Origin: Verrucomicrobium spinosum DSM 4136 = JCM 18804
Lineage (GTDB): Bacteria > Verrucomicrobiota > Verrucomicrobiia > Verrucomicrobiales > Verrucomicrobiaceae
NCBI RefSeq assembly: GCF_000172155.1
Contig: NZ_ABIZ01000001.1
Coordinates: forward strand, 2,575,105 to 2,639,104
DNA length: 64,000 nucleotides
Direction of reading: 5' to 3'
Shown here: one piece after another, positions 63,865 through 64,000 of the stretch
Layout: the number at the start of each line of letters is the position of its first letter
How positions within the stretch are numbered: position 1 is the stretch's first letter
Position numbers and translations under genes: made by a program
The notes under the pieces: generated by a model
The model's input: the letters and a program-made list of their open reading frames with translations, nothing else
Databases searched by the model: none
Told to the model about the DNA's origin: nothing

Positions 63865-63976
63865 GAGCTTCCGTCATGAAATCACGCAGTACGGGATCGA
63901 TCGCAGGCAGCACTGTAACGAGGGAGGTATTTCCTGCATTCGATGGCTCAAGCCATTTTCCTGTTCTTGTTTCCCA

Positions 63977-64000
63977 AACCAACCAACACCTGGATGCGAA
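63977..64000 (+). repeat. Partial copy of the CACCTGGATGCGAA element at the right edge
   Basis: AACCAACCAACACCTGGATG then CGAA, as at 63555-63577; the element continues beyond the window. Confidence 0.65.

Overview
The window looks like chromosomal DNA of a GC-rich Verrucomicrobiota bacterium, most likely Verrucomicrobiaceae (the Verrucomicrobium, Prosthecobacter and Roseimicrobium neighbourhood). The grounds are the style of the 16S gene, typical PVC-group proteins (a PVC-type dehydrogenase with HEAT repeats and a C-terminal CxxCH cytochrome, an SHD1-like mini-protein, ceramidase-like lipid amidases, many FadR-type regulators) and intergenic DNA full of dispersed hairpin repeats. The placement is inferred; no database was searched.

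Layout. 1-3.6 kb: the cut start of a secreted protein gene, a small secreted CxxC protein with a frameshifted tandem paralogue, a glycine-zipper lipoprotein and a GIY-YIG nuclease. 3.6-9.1 kb: a complete rRNA operon in the order 16S, tRNA-Ala(TGC), tRNA-Ile(GAT), 23S, 5S, terminator. 9.1-10.6 kb: gene-free repeat DNA. 10.6-19.2 kb: mtnP, a NodB-type polysaccharide deacetylase, a dynamin-like GTPase, a CPA2 antiporter with a TrkA-N domain, then cdsA-dxr (phospholipid and isoprenoid precursors). 19.2-26.4 kb: decayed small genes, a VOC/PhnB-like protein, thiS, hflX, two unknown proteins, a beta-propeller esterase-like protein and tRNA-Pro(GGG). 26.8-32.8 kb: the arginine genes argC-argJ-argB-argD-argF, all on one strand; ArgJ implies the acetyl-recycling route.

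34.2-48.2 kb is a 14-kb block entirely on the minus strand: a FadR-type regulator with a perfect 12-bp palindrome at its promoter, an HPS/OMPDC-family enzyme, a zinc alcohol dehydrogenase lacking structural-zinc cysteines, a Tat-exported FAD oxidoreductase, an SDR and a TIM-barrel sugar isomerase, which together suggest catabolism of a sugar acid or polyol. Then come a second FadR-type regulator with a TGGTC-T-GACCA operator, a 1695-residue ceramidase/LamG/dehydrogenase/HEAT/cytochrome c fusion and a frameshifted ceramidase-like gene. The last three are bracketed by inverted copies of one long repeat, present as a 469-bp tandem array on the left and a single inverted copy on the right.

48.4-63.4 kb: secreted proteins of unknown function, an SHD1-like protein, an RDxxGRI-repeat protein divergent from a chromate transporter, the purine cluster purC - purS-like - purL - purQ behind a hairpin-rich leader, two small unknown genes and a 1065-residue membrane protein with a possible periplasmic ligand-binding domain. 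The last 640 bp are repeats: an 8-bp satellite, a triple hairpin and dispersed elements.

The most striking global feature is several families of intergenic repeats. One has hairpins preceded by GGAGT, with compensatory stem changes and inverted pairs, which resembles REP/BIME elements. Another supplies the stop codons of two unrelated genes.
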